Positions 10,001 to 17,817 of a stretch of DNA of 26,334 nucleotides are shown here, in pieces. The notes under the pieces were generated by a model. The model was not told the origin of the DNA. It did no database searches and saw only the letters and a list, made by a program, of their open reading frames with translations. How positions within the stretch are numbered: position 1 is the first letter of the stretch; the number at the start of each line of letters is the position of its first letter. The stretch spans positions 1-26,334 of the forward strand of contig JAUCBJ010001258.1 of the NCBI GenBank assembly GCA_032718475.1. Direction: 5' to 3'. The translations under genes were made by a program, and so were the position numbers. This DNA is from Nemertoderma westbladi. Taxonomy: Eukaryota; Xenacoelomorpha; Nemertodermatida; Nemertodermatidae.

Positions 10001-10320
10001 TTCTGGGTTGTTAACTCAGAAATATCTGCATCCAGTTTAAAGTAAAGTTCTTTCTCTTTATCTGAAAGAACATCAACAGTAGATATAATTATATCAGTTA
10101 TCTTACCCTGGAGTGGTTTATTTATGGGACCAACCCATCCGATATACTCAACAATTTCCTTTAATTCTTCAGATTCCGCCAATATACTTTCCACCTGTTC
10201 GATACTTTTCCTTTTTTCAGTTTGATCTTTACTGATCGTATCAATTACTGTAATTGTGCCGTAAACATCTCCTATATAAAGTATAATTATTGTTAAGCTG
10301 TCTTTCCACTGAGTTGACAT
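7006..10320 (-). CDS. ROCO-family GTPase with NB-ARC-like N-terminus and two C-terminal CARD-like domains
   Basis: The 1104-residue ORF is a Roc-COR protein. Roc: P-loop GQERAGKTS at 192-200 and DFGGQ at 389-393, followed by a hydrophobic strand (IYIVVFDL). About 190 residues separate the two motifs, much more than in LRRK2; the acidic, poorly ordered insert also occurs, as I recall, in other invertebrate ROCO proteins. The expected base-recognition motif reads GTKKA at 478-482. COR spans about 555-815 (YHDRGRIIYF, LKPEWLSSMF, FNGFLPEGLFCRLVKRL). A Cys/His cluster follows at 866-902. The C-terminus has two helical, CARD-like repeats at about 940-1005 and 1012-1098, each ending in a TNQ-x-HLV motif. 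Residues about 65-155 (LSDKEKELYFKLDADI, LVSIWGL, KLPKFLINYI) resemble the ARC/winged-helix end of an APAF1-like STAND protein, so the NB part may lie in an upstream exon or be lost. Likely a cytosolic scaffold in innate-immune or death signalling (inference). The start at 10320 is the first ATG, but an upstream exon is quite possible. Confidence 0.88.
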   Translation of the reverse strand: MSTQWKDSLTIIILYIGDVYGTITVIDTISKDQTEKRKSIEQVESILAESEELKEIVEYIGWVGPINKPLQGKITDIIISTVDVLSDKEKELYFKLDADISELTTQNLVSIWGLNEVSTIEIVNKFRDMGLMIMNISGSNRMKLPKFLINYIKEQKLPVEILARGPEALAAYKAALSKGTTWILKTRLMLVGQERAGKTSLKKSLIGQPFDINEPITDGIDSVANCVIDTDKHTDWTNLKNVDILEADPDNAVAKKVAKSVLEFKVQEDASNVDSEKIYTDRIQSTLSVISGENSDRDMNNRTSSYDKPVKIKSSKEIREDISVDSERGNISDSGKVVTPYESKFEDNKYDIPSEVTKGIEDILLSGKPQDILAKFNEEDSRFSLQIVDFGGQCIYYTTHQMFLSRRAIYIVVFDLTQDADKTANIIFRADEENINKIYSEMTNIEFIDFWLRNIFTFGKKNSESGANISGPPVFLVGTKKASLHEDPETQNILARKKFKEIFRLLKSTLHCNILVKEAFAVENSKEARSDSDEELQNLQLEIVKEMDKFKEEIPLDYLKFEKLVTQLLKNDDVYIDIIDLECKLKEIKVEFEYPGLKTMLEFYHDRGRIIYFDEESLRDTIILKPEWLSSMFASIITVKEHINWKNLKYFENLDDKGILHWDLLDDIWGNMGLKKNFMLKILERFDLICERIGETVPGNGDESETLLKKSKMNKSYYVPCRLKNANQPIYPIKANDIEFFIAFNGFLPEGLFCRLVKRLIEWSYLIGDIKSEPTLYYRSVVIYCDVDHDIILYVSPRHFSRIKVQIVRKVLMKPKDNIDSNENFISPPDSDFANRVKDYIVDSLGELISAGKMNNIVDFQLKVTCPCSYKCERHGLYKCHNESCIHFILLSDCLSKPIITCENNASIETQEYKTWFLVKSKDQEYLKVETKKIEEKLEPTELLLYIEKSFILNNDQIQFIETRETKILKSRAIIESLKGKSEFIMKVFMDSLTQTNQQHLVDMIKGNVDVEFENILMRNKVELVYNMELSELLPLLRSRNILTENLIEQIKYQPTGLQKNSELIEAIKRRPYDDFIVFCELLNKTNQSHLVKLLTTRKKHKDS

Positions 10321-10323
10321 CCA

Positions 10324-10668
10324 ATATTACGATGAAAAATTCTGGGTTGGAGCAAATTAAATTTTATTAATCAAGTTACAAATATAATTATAAATATATT
10401 TCGTTAGGCTCTCCAGTATGCACCTACGGTCCCTATACGTTTCCCTGCCTATGTCTTCTGTTTTTTGGTTACAACATTTATTCTGTTTTTAGCGAAATTT
10501 TCAACAGATAACAAGTCGTACGTTACGTTAGTCAATTCTGCAATTTATATTAGTTTTGTACTTTATTGATAATGATAGCGCTGAGCTACAGAAATATATT
10601 TGTAATTATATTTGAAATTTGATTAATAATATTTAACTTGCGCCAACCCTGAATTTTTCATCGAATAT
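10324..10668. mobile_element. Foldback/MITE-like element next to the ROCO start
   Basis: Sequence at 10324-10403 is repeated in inverted orientation at 10591-10668 with roughly 85-90% identity by eye. Both arms contain CGATGAAAAATTC and read through ATTAATCAA to AAATATATTTC. The spacer is about 190 bases and has no ORF. This architecture is that of a foldback or non-autonomous inverted-repeat element. I found no clear target duplication and no encoded protein. The left arm begins within about 6 bases of the ROCO ATG. Confidence 0.75.
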
Positions 10669-10758
10669 AACTGACATCTAAAACTTTCTTATAGTTAATT
10701 ATTATTGCAAAAAAAAGGTATATAAAAGGTAAAAAAAAGGATTATTGCAATGATAAAT

Positions 10759-10857
10759 GGGACAATAGGCGAGACAATAGGCGGGACAATAGGCGGGAAA
10801 ATAGGCGGGATAATAGGCGGGACAATATGCAGGACAATAGGGGGACAATAGGCAGGA
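10759..10857. repeat. 12-bp GGCGGGACAATA repeat, first block
   Basis: About eight degenerate copies of GGCGGGACAATA occur in tandem, followed by a CTA trinucleotide run near 10862-10877. The same 12-mer in the same orientation returns at 11604-11660, on the other side of the foldback element and retroelement fragment. Confidence 0.85.
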
Positions 10858-10889
10858 CAAAACTACTACTACTACTAGGATCGGTATCA

Positions 10890-11276
10890 GTGGGGACTTC
10901 GCGCAGCACGAAGTTGGCAGAGCCTTAGCGAATTGACACTGTTAGGGGGTGGGTTAATTTATGCAAATAGTTGTCGTTGTCACGTTGGCCCTCTAGCGGC
11001 AGACTGGAGAACTGCAGATGGATTCGCCTCCTTTGAAAGTCACAGCTAATGGTCTAATACATATCTGCCAAGTTTCAGCTTAAACGGATTAAAAGCAAAG
11101 AAATGGGAGGGCATTTAATGTTTAGACATGTGGCCCTCTAGCGGGAGACCATTGCACTGATGGTGTTCTGAAAGTCTCTCAAAAATCTCAGCTTTTGCTC
11201 ATATTGATACCTACAAATTTTCAACTTGGCAGCTTTAAATCCGACAAAGTTATTAGCATGTCAAAATCGTAACGAC

Positions 11277-11308
<32 letters not shown>

Positions 11309-11405
11309 CGACAACGACGACGATGACGACGACAACTATTTGCATAAATTGACCCACCCCCTAACAGTGTCAATTCGCTAAGGCTCCGCCAACTTCGTGG
11401 CTCAC
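10890..11405. mobile_element. Foldback/MITE-like element 1 with GTGGGGACTTCGCGC terminus
   Basis: Inverted arms lie at 10890-10976 and 11328-11405. The shared core runs from CACGAAGTTGGC through GCGAATTGACACTGTTAG to TTTATGCAAATAGTTGTCG. The right arm lacks several bases present in the left terminus. The interior has short CTCTAGCGG motifs and a GAC/AAC trinucleotide run at 11272-11333 just inside the right arm. There is no ORF. It shares its left terminus and layout with the element at 17036-17649. Confidence 0.8.
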
Positions 11406-11600
11406 GTCCAGTGTCCTTTAAGATGCGTCTCAAGAAAGTCATGGGCTGTCCACCATGCTTATTCACTCCATGAGGCTGCCAAAGTACAAGATTATGCACT
11501 GGCTGGTCCTCACGGCGAAAGCAATGTCCTAAAAAGCGGAGGCGATTTTGTTCTAGTGTCAAGCTTGAGGGAACCAATGAGACACCTCCAATGTTATACA
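11404..11600 (-). pseudogene. Fragment of a non-LTR reverse-transcriptase C-terminus
   Basis: The minus strand encodes about 65 residues including NRLRFLGHCFRREDQP, LVLWQPHG and LRRILKDTG. This is the conserved tail that follows the reverse transcriptase in many RTE/I-group non-LTR elements (pattern RLRFxGHC..R, LxLWxP, then G-x-P and DTG). Both ends are abrupt: one abuts the foldback element, the other the 12-bp repeat. It is a dead fragment. The assignment is by motif recall only. Confidence 0.6.
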
Positions 11601-11603
11601 GGC

Positions 11604-11660
11604 AGGACAATAGGCGGGACAATAGGCGGGATAATAGGCGGGACAGTAGGCAGGACAATT
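11604..11660. repeat. 12-bp GGCGGGACAATA repeat, second block
   Basis: About five copies of the 12-mer seen at 10759-10857 recur here in the same orientation. The two blocks bracket the foldback element and the RT fragment, which suggests insertion into, or duplication with, one original array. Confidence 0.85.
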
Positions 11661-11680
11661 GGATGGTTAAAATTACATGG

Positions 11681-12648
11681 TTAATATAAACAACTACCCG
11701 CGATACTGTATACTGTTAATATAAACAACTACCCGCAATACTGTATACTGTTAATATAAACAACTACCCGCGATACTGTATACTGTTAATATAAACAACT
11801 ACCAGCGATACTGTATACTGTTAATATAAACAACTACCCGCGATACTGTATACTGTTAATATAAACAACTACCCGCGATACTGTATACTGTTAATATAAA
11901 CAACTACCCGCGATACTGTATACTGTTAATATAAACAACTACCCGCGATACTGTATACTGTTAATATAAACAACTACCCACGATACTGTATACTGTTAAT
12001 ATAAACAACTACCCGCGATACTGTATACTGTTAATATAAACAACTACCCGCAATACTGTATACTGTTAATATAAACAACTACCCGCGATACTGTATACTG
12101 TTAATATAAACAACTACCCATGATACTGTATACTGTTAATATAAACAACTACCCGCGATACTGTATACTGTTAATATAAACAACTACCCGCGATACTGTA
12201 TACTATTAATATAAACAACTACCCGCGATACTGTATACTGTTAATATAAACAACTACCCGCGATACTGTATACTGTTAATATAAACAACTACCCGCGATA
12301 CTGTATACTGTTAATATAAACAACTGCCCGCGATACTGTATACTGTTAATATAAACAACTACCCGCGATACTGTATACTGTTAATATAAACAACTACCCG
12401 CGATACTGTATACTGTTAAAATAAACAACTACCCGTGATACTGTATACTGTTAATATAAACAACTACCCGCGATACTGTATACTGTTAATATAAACAACT
12501 ACCCGCGATACTGTATACTGTTAATATAAACAACTACCCGCGATACTGTATACTGTTAATATAAACAACTACCCGCGATACTGTATACTGTTAATATAAA
12601 CAACTACCCGCGATACTGTATACTGTTAATATAAACAACTACCCGCGA
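11681..12648. repeat. 35-bp minisatellite, about 28 copies
   Basis: The unit starts TTAATATAAACAACTACCCG and ends CGATACTGTATACTG, 35 bases. Most units are identical; scattered single changes include CCCGCAATA, CCCATGATA, CCAGCGATA and ACTGCCCGC. The period is constant throughout, so the array was homogenised recently. A 35-bp period is not a multiple of three, so it does not support coding. Confidence 0.97.
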
Positions 12649-12649
12649 G

Positions 12650-12877
12650 ATGTGGTCGAGAATAGTCTCCAACACTCCGCTAGCTCCAACAGTAGCGCCC
12701 AAACCTACTGACGATACTGACTGTTTTATACGATTTGTACCAACAGTCTCCAAAGCTATAAAAACAATCCTTGATCAAATTGGATTGCACACATTTAATT
12801 TCGAACGTAGGACTCGGTCAAATATATTGGACCAGACGAACTACCAATTTAATCTTCGGTCTAACAGCAGTCAATAG
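12650..12877 (+). pseudogene. Possible Penelope-like element fragment
   Basis: A 75-residue ORF directly after the 35-bp array contains CFIRFVPTVSKAIKTILDQI followed by GLHTFNFERR. This resembles the linker between reverse transcriptase and GIY-YIG endonuclease in Penelope-like elements, where a (Y/F)VPTVSxxI...IL...GI.T segment recurs. No reverse transcriptase or GIY-YIG sequence is seen beside it. Identification rests on one short motif and could be wrong; otherwise it is an unremarkable short ORF. Confidence 0.35.
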
Positions 12878-12933
12878 TGCTGGTTTACAAGGCTGAGATA
12901 CTGTAACTCCCTCTTGAAATGACTCCCCAATCG

Positions 12934-12951
12934 TCTCAGCCTAGGCTGAGA
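12934..12951. repeat. 18-bp perfect palindrome
   Basis: TCTCAGCCTAGGCTGAGA is its own reverse complement. GGCTGAGA occurs twice more nearby (about 12891 and 12984), each close to a GACTCCCC-like word, so this is a small decayed repeat cluster. Confidence 0.8.
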
Positions 12952-13161
12952 ACACTCCCCACCCCCAGTTATGACTCCCCTTAGGCTGAGATGACTCCCC
13001 TAATTGAGTTATAATTCATATCCGTACAACTCTTCGATTTATCTCTTACTCTTTTACTTACTTACTATTTCTTACTCTTACTTTTACTCTTCTGTTACCC
13101 TGTTACCCTCGTTTCGCTGCCATTTTTCTCATCAATAGTGATTTATTTTTTATATATTTTT

Positions 13162-13516
13162 GAAAGCTTGCATTGTGAGGATTCCAAATATGTATCAATG
13201 TCTAAATTTTGTTGAGAAACAAATGAGATATGGGCGTTCTAAGATTGCAAGAAGTATCTTTCATTATAATATACCAGTTATTTATGTATATGTGTAGCTA
13301 TGCATACATAAATATTTTGCCTATAAAACGATATTTCATAGGCATGATACAAATAATAACACGTTCTAGAATGTTGTGTTTATATTAATTATAATAAATG
13401 ACTTCCAGCGAATGATAATTTATCACAATCTTTGAACGCCAGTACTATATCTCAGCTGTTTCTCAACGAAACTCAAAATATATTTATATTTGGAATCCTT
13501 ACAACTCAAGCTTTCT
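13162..13516. mobile_element. Foldback element 3
   Basis: Arms at 13162-13249 and 13423-13516 are imperfect inverted copies. Both include GAAAGCTTG, GGATTCCAAATAT, GTTGAGAAACA, TGAGATAT and GGCGTTC in order. The loop of about 170 bases is AT-rich without an ORF. Similar in size to the element at 10324-10668 but unrelated in sequence. Arm identity is lower, so it is probably old. Confidence 0.7.
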
Positions 13517-13980
13517 AATAATATGTCGTTGTGGCTAATATGAGGAATGGTCGTATTGCAATGAGGGCGATATCGCAAACTTCAAACGTATATAAATTCA
13601 AAAAAGAAAATTCTACGTAGCTTCATGTTAAATAAAGTATGATAAAGACTGTATAAAAATAAGGTGGGGTGTGGGTTAGGGATGTCCCTTCTTATCTAAA
13701 ATGACACTTTATTACGGGCAAGGTGTAATAATATATTATATTATAATAAGCCTTTGTTGTATGCCTAAGTAATGGGACTGTGTGGCAGACTTGAAAATGA
13801 AAAATGAAAGTTTTTATTATACATTACCGGTTGTATTCTCTGTACAGTTACTTTACTGTATTGCAGTACCGGTACGCCTATTGGCACCATTATAGTTTGG
13901 TTATTTAAGTAGAACTACCAGTTGGTTAAAACGCCATTGATACAAACCAATCACAAACAACCTAACAGATAACTGAATAC

Positions 13981-14275
13981 TACGGTGGTGAGTTGCGGCC
14001 AATTATTGCATTTTTTTTTTAAACGTTTAAAAAAAGTTATTTAAGTTTGTAAAAAAAAAATAATGTTTAAATTAATGTTTTGCTAAAAAAAATTAATGTT
14101 TTGCTAAAAAAAAGTTAATGTTTTGTTAAAAAAAATTAATGTTTTGCTAAAAAAAATTAATGTTTTGCTAAAAAAAATTAATGTTTTGCTAAAAAAAAAT
14201 TAATGTTTTGCTAAAAAATATTAATGTTTTGCTAAAAAAAAATTAATGTTTTGCTAAAAAAAATTAATGTTTTAT
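13981..14275 (+). repeat. Left terminal inverted repeat with subterminal tandem repeats
   Basis: The first about 90 bases match the right end almost base for base. They are followed by about 10 tandem units of TTAATGTTTTGCTAAAAAA (21-23 bases, A-tract length varying), starting near 14072. Subterminal repeats of this kind serve as transposase binding sites in several DNA transposon families; that role here is inferred. Confidence 0.92.
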
Positions 14276-14504
14276 AAAGTATAATTTGAATTTCCCGCTT
14301 TCTTCTGGCTTGTTGAAGTGAAGACAGAAGGCCTATCGAAAGATTTTCACTTTCAGTCTCCCCTTCAGTTGTTGTATTATAATATTAGCTGTAGGTAGAT
14401 ACCGGTACGGTTGGTATGTGTAGGGAAGGGAAGAAAGGCCTATTATCATATAAAACACTGTAGATTCGAATTTTATGAGTTGTGACGAGTCTGTCTCTAG
14501 GCCT

Positions 14505-14639
14505 ATGTATTCATCTAAAGCAAAAGGTACAGGAAGTTCAAGGTTGCGTTCCTTACAGCGGGGGCGCCCAAAGTTAAAAGATAAAGCCATTCTGTTCAAA
14601 TGTTTAGTCGACACAGGTAGGGGAGGGGCACTGCGGTAA
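14505..14639 (+). CDS. Small ORF with AT-hook-like core upstream of the HECT gene
   Basis: A 44-codon ORF ends 38 bases before the HECT ATG. It reads basic and includes QRGRPKLKDK, with the RGRP core of an AT-hook. It could be an upstream ORF, a small DNA-binding protein, or a first exon. A possible donor (ACAG/GTAGGG near 14617) and acceptor (CACTTAG near 14672) exist, but that splice would not keep the HECT frame. Evidence is thin. Confidence 0.25.
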   Translation: MYSSKAKGTGSSRLRSLQRGRPKLKDKAILFKCLVDTGRGGALR

Positions 14640-14677
14640 TTAAAAAACTTCTTGGTGCCTCAACTACACTTAGGATT

Positions 14678-16540
14678 ATGGTACCACTGCGACAACCCAT
14701 TATAAGTGTAAAAAATCTTATCATTGATAAACTCTTTCCTAATGGGAAAAATAGGACATTGTTAGCGAAGAAATTACCTTCAGCTCCAAGTGAATACGAT
14801 TTCACTTTAGTCGATGCGAATAACGATTCCATTGAGAGCTACAAATGTTTAGATGAATATTGTGTTGCAAATTGTGTTGTTGGAGTACCACGTATTGACA
14901 TTTTATGTTGTAAGCTATCGGTAGTTGAAGACTCAACTATAGATCAAAATGTTATTGACTCAACTATAAATCAAGATGTTATTGAGGTCGCCGTAGCTAC
15001 ATGTATAGATAAGATTCCCACTGAAACATCATCTAATGATAACACAGAATGTGGAAGAAGGTTAATTTGTCCAGTGTGCAGTACCTCCAGGCCGAGAAAT
15101 GAACCATTTTGTGATAATTGTCGGATATTATCAGATTATGAAAACTCTGTCTTATTTGATTCATTCGCTATGACAGAAGACTATTTAGAGAACGAGATAA
15201 TGACTAGTGAAATTTCACACGGTGGACTGCGTGAAGAAGTGGCAGGTCTCCGGGTTGCCTACTTTCAAAATCGCCCAGAACCATTGAATATCGATATGGA
15301 TATCGAAGAATCAAATACACCTGATGAATTACCAACAAGACCACCCGTTGCCTGCGAAATTGAAAGTAATTCTACCCACTTAGTCGAGGCCGCAACTACT
15401 AGGCCACAAAATGTGAGTTTAGCTGATGCCTTATTGGCAGCACGATATACTTTGGGAGAGAAGGCGGGTCTCTCTTATACATTGTTTGAGTTACCACGAA
15501 GTAGACTAACCGATAGTTTATATGAAATACTAGAGTTGGAAGATATTAAATCTCCTTCTGTTACTGTTAAGTTTATGGGTGAAGATGCCGTAGACACAGG
15601 GGGGCCATTTCGAGAACTCTTATCGATATTTTTTTTGCATCAACCGCCATCCCTTTTCAGAGGACAGTATCCACATTTTACCTTCCGTCACAATTTGGAA
15701 TTATTAACCAATTTCAAAAACTTAGGTAAAATTGTAGCATTGGGTCTTATTAACGGCGCCGCAGGTCCACATTTCCTCACCCATTCTCTGGCATGTGCAG
15801 TATTAGATATTCCATTTAAAACCGCTCTGGAAGAAGTCCCCCTTGACGAAGAATATCGCGAGAAACTAATTTCAATTAAACAATCAATCGATGAGACTAC
15901 ATTTCAGGAATGCATGGGGTCATTCACAGAGCGTTTTGATATGGGGGTGGTAAAGGGTTCCCTAAGCATAGACGAAAAGGATAGTTTATTGAGTTTATTG
16001 TGTCGCCATATTGTTGTTAGCTCAGTTGGGGAAGAGATATATAATTTTAAAGAAGGCCTTAACATCTTTGGTGCTTATGATATTATGAGAGAGTATCCTG
16101 AGGAGAGTTACAAAGCGTTGACTTTTGTAGAAGTTACTTACGAAGAGGCCAAAATGTGTTTTAATCCCATATATGAATCTGGAGAAAAGACAAGACAGCG
16201 TGAAAAGGAAATAGAAATAACTTTCAAATTTCATAATTTCATGAAGAAAGCTAGCAAAGGATTACTATCAATGGAGATCATTACTAATGATGATACAGTT
16301 AGAAAGTTATTATCACTTGGTGACATTATTCAGTTTGGAAGTGGCTCCCGCTATCCAAACTTTGAAGGAGAACTTAGATTTTTCCAAACTGAGTACAAGC
16401 AAAGACGACTTGTTGGAGATACTTGCGGAAAAGTATTACGATTTCCTATAAATGATCGTTACTTGTTGGGTTCAAGCGATCAATTTTCGAGGCGTCTGCT
16501 GACTGATATGTTTGATGATCTGGGTTTTGGACTTCAGTAG
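14678..16540 (+). CDS. HECT-type E3 ubiquitin ligase carried by the transposon
   Basis: The 620-residue ORF has a HECT domain over about 275-620. HECT enzymes take ubiquitin from an E2 onto a cysteine and pass it to a substrate lysine. Signatures: VKFMGEDAVDTGGPFRELL (297-315), the N-lobe entry; FKNLGKIVALGLINGAAGPHF (346-366); and the C-lobe GDTCGKVLRFP with catalytic C583 in the TCxxxLxxP context. The protein ends DDLGFGLQ, close to the usual HECT C-tail. A four-cysteine zinc ribbon sits at C131, C134, C145 and C148 (CPVC...CDNC). Residues 1-125 are unrecognised. The frame is open for 1.86 kb with all key residues, so it is likely functional or recently so. HECT genes resembling G2E3 are multicopy in some animal genomes; whether this is such a lineage needs a search. 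The ATG at 14678 is the first in frame after a stop near 14617. Confidence 0.9.
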   Translation: MVPLRQPIISVKNLIIDKLFPNGKNRTLLAKKLPSAPSEYDFTLVDANNDSIESYKCLDEYCVANCVVGVPRIDILCCKLSVVEDSTIDQNVIDSTINQDVIEVAVATCIDKIPTETSSNDNTECGRRLICPVCSTSRPRNEPFCDNCRILSDYENSVLFDSFAMTEDYLENEIMTSEISHGGLREEVAGLRVAYFQNRPEPLNIDMDIEESNTPDELPTRPPVACEIESNSTHLVEAATTRPQNVSLADALLAARYTLGEKAGLSYTLFELPRSRLTDSLYEILELEDIKSPSVTVKFMGEDAVDTGGPFRELLSIFFLHQPPSLFRGQYPHFTFRHNLELLTNFKNLGKIVALGLINGAAGPHFLTHSLACAVLDIPFKTALEEVPLDEEYREKLISIKQSIDETTFQECMGSFTERFDMGVVKGSLSIDEKDSLLSLLCRHIVVSSVGEEIYNFKEGLNIFGAYDIMREYPEESYKALTFVEVTYEEAKMCFNPIYESGEKTRQREKEIEITFKFHNFMKKASKGLLSMEIITNDDTVRKLLSLGDIIQFGSGSRYPNFEGELRFFQTEYKQRRLVGDTCGKVLRFPINDRYLLGSSDQFSRRLLTDMFDDLGFGLQ

Positions 16541-16544
16541 ATTT

Positions 16545-16912
16545 TTGAGACGGGTTACGGGACTTCTGCGGGTTTCCCGTCGATTATTGAGACGGGTTAT
16601 GGGACTTCTGCGGGTTTCCCGTCGATTATTGAGACGGGTTACGGGACTTCTGCGGGTTTCCCGTCGATTATTGAGACGGGTTATGGGACTTCTGCGGGTT
16701 TCCCGTCGATTATTGAGACGGGTTATGGGACTTCTGCGGGTTTCCCGTCGATTATTGAGACGGGTTACGGGACTTCTGCGGGTTTCCCGTCGATTATGGA
16801 GACGGGTTATGGGACTTCTGCGGGTTTCCCGTCGATTATTGAGACGGGTTATGGGACTTCTGCGGGTTTCCCGTCGATTATTGAGACGGGTTATGGGACT
16901 TCTGCGGGTTTA
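16545..16912. repeat. 42-bp minisatellite directly after the HECT stop, about 9 copies
   Basis: The unit begins TTGAGACGGGTTATGGGACT and ends GTTTCCCGTCGATTA, 42 bases, nearly perfect across about 8.8 copies. The main variation is TTACGGG/TTATGGG. It starts about four bases after the HECT stop codon, so it would lie in that gene's 3' UTR. Each unit holds short self-complementary words (GACGGG and CCCGTC), so a transcript could form repeated hairpins. The overlapping 140-residue plus-strand ORF with 14-residue periodicity is a by-product of the 42-base unit. Confidence 0.95.
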
Positions 16913-17035
16913 CTGTCTGTGTGTCTATTATTAATAATTGGTTTAATCAATCATTTAAAATGTTTTTAATAATTATAAATCATATGTTCAGTAATTGTTA
17001 CCTATACTTATTTATTGACAACTATATACACGTTC

Positions 17036-17649
17036 GTGGGGACTTCGCGCAGCACGTAGTCGGCAAGCCTTGGCATACGGTTCATATAGAGCAAATGGGG
17101 CATGTCTAGTTTGGACCCAATATCCCATGCTATAAATGTATTCATTCGATATACAATCATATGTTAATCCGCTAGGTGGTGTCAAATTGTTATTCTGCAA
17201 TTTCGTACTTACCAGTGCAGCACTGTACAGCAGTAACGTACCGGTAGGCCTATGTCATTACTTCTGAGTCTCTAGCGGATCCCCAATTAAATGTCTTAAC
17301 TTTTCAATTTCGTAAAAGATAGACTTCATGATTCTCTACAGGCCACCAAAATTTCAGCTCAGGAAAATGAGGCCTTCCCGAGAAATTTAACATTTTCTAA
17401 AAACTACATAATCTGTCGTAGCTGACGTCAGACTGCATGATTTTTCACCAAACTTTACAAACTTTCTAAACTTTCTCTCTACTACTTACCTACTAAGTTT
17501 GGTTCAATTCCGAACCAGCGATGCAGAGAAATTCGCGTTCAAACATTTACCAGACAGACGGACGGACAGACAGACAGACAGACGGACATGCCCCATTTGC
17601 CCTATATGAACCGTATGCCAAGGCTCGCCGACTACGTGTCTCGCCCCAC
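17036..17649. mobile_element. Foldback/MITE-like element 2, nested in the HECT transposon
   Basis: Arms lie at 17036-17105 and 17586-17649: GTGGGG, CACGTAGTCGGC, CCTTGGCATACGGTTCATAT and GCAAATGGGGCATGTC in the left arm, inverted in the right. The left terminus GTGGGGACTTCGCGCAGCAC is the same as that of the element at 10890-11405, and the right terminus again lacks about 8 bases there. A GACA/GACG microsatellite (17550-17585) sits just inside the right arm, as the GAC run does in element 1. No protein is encoded. It lies between the HECT gene and the truncated transposase. Confidence 0.85.
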
Positions 17650-17817
17650 AAGTTGGGGAACAAAAAATGCACTTCAAATACAATTGAAATAAATACATAC
17701 AGTAGTAATGCAAATGTGTTTGTATCTTACTAAATATATGAATCAATTTCCTTCATAATAATATTAATTAAGTACAGCGCCGTCGCTTTACAATCCCCAA
17801 GATTTACGATTTACACA

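Larger units (their letters stand above)
12878..13980. other. Noncoding stretch with palindrome, foldback element and T/C-rich run
   Basis: No gene is visible in these 1.1 kb. The stretch holds degenerate GACTCCCC repeats (12919-13000) around an 18-base palindrome, a TTACT/TTACTC-rich run at 13045-13112, a foldback element (13162-13516), and the left flank and target site of the HECT transposon. Confidence 0.6.

Noticed and set aside
11221-11397. Arg-rich C-terminus following the RT fragment
   Set aside because: It is the GAC-type microsatellite and foldback arm translated by read-through.
11681-12648. CRISPR array (regular repeats)
   Set aside because: Units are directly contiguous with no variable spacers, in a eukaryotic context.
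14333-14832. Minus-strand ORFs of 93 and 78 residues upstream of HECT
   Set aside because: They are shadows of the HECT 5' region with no recognisable features.
16512-16934. 140-residue Arg/Leu repeat protein overlapping the HECT 3' end
   Set aside because: It is the 42-bp minisatellite read out of frame with HECT; the period is a multiple of three, which keeps it open.
17504-17746. Short ORFs in the GACA-rich part of foldback element 2
   Set aside because: They read the terminal inverted repeat and microsatellite; such ORFs recur wherever the repeat is copied and carry no domain.
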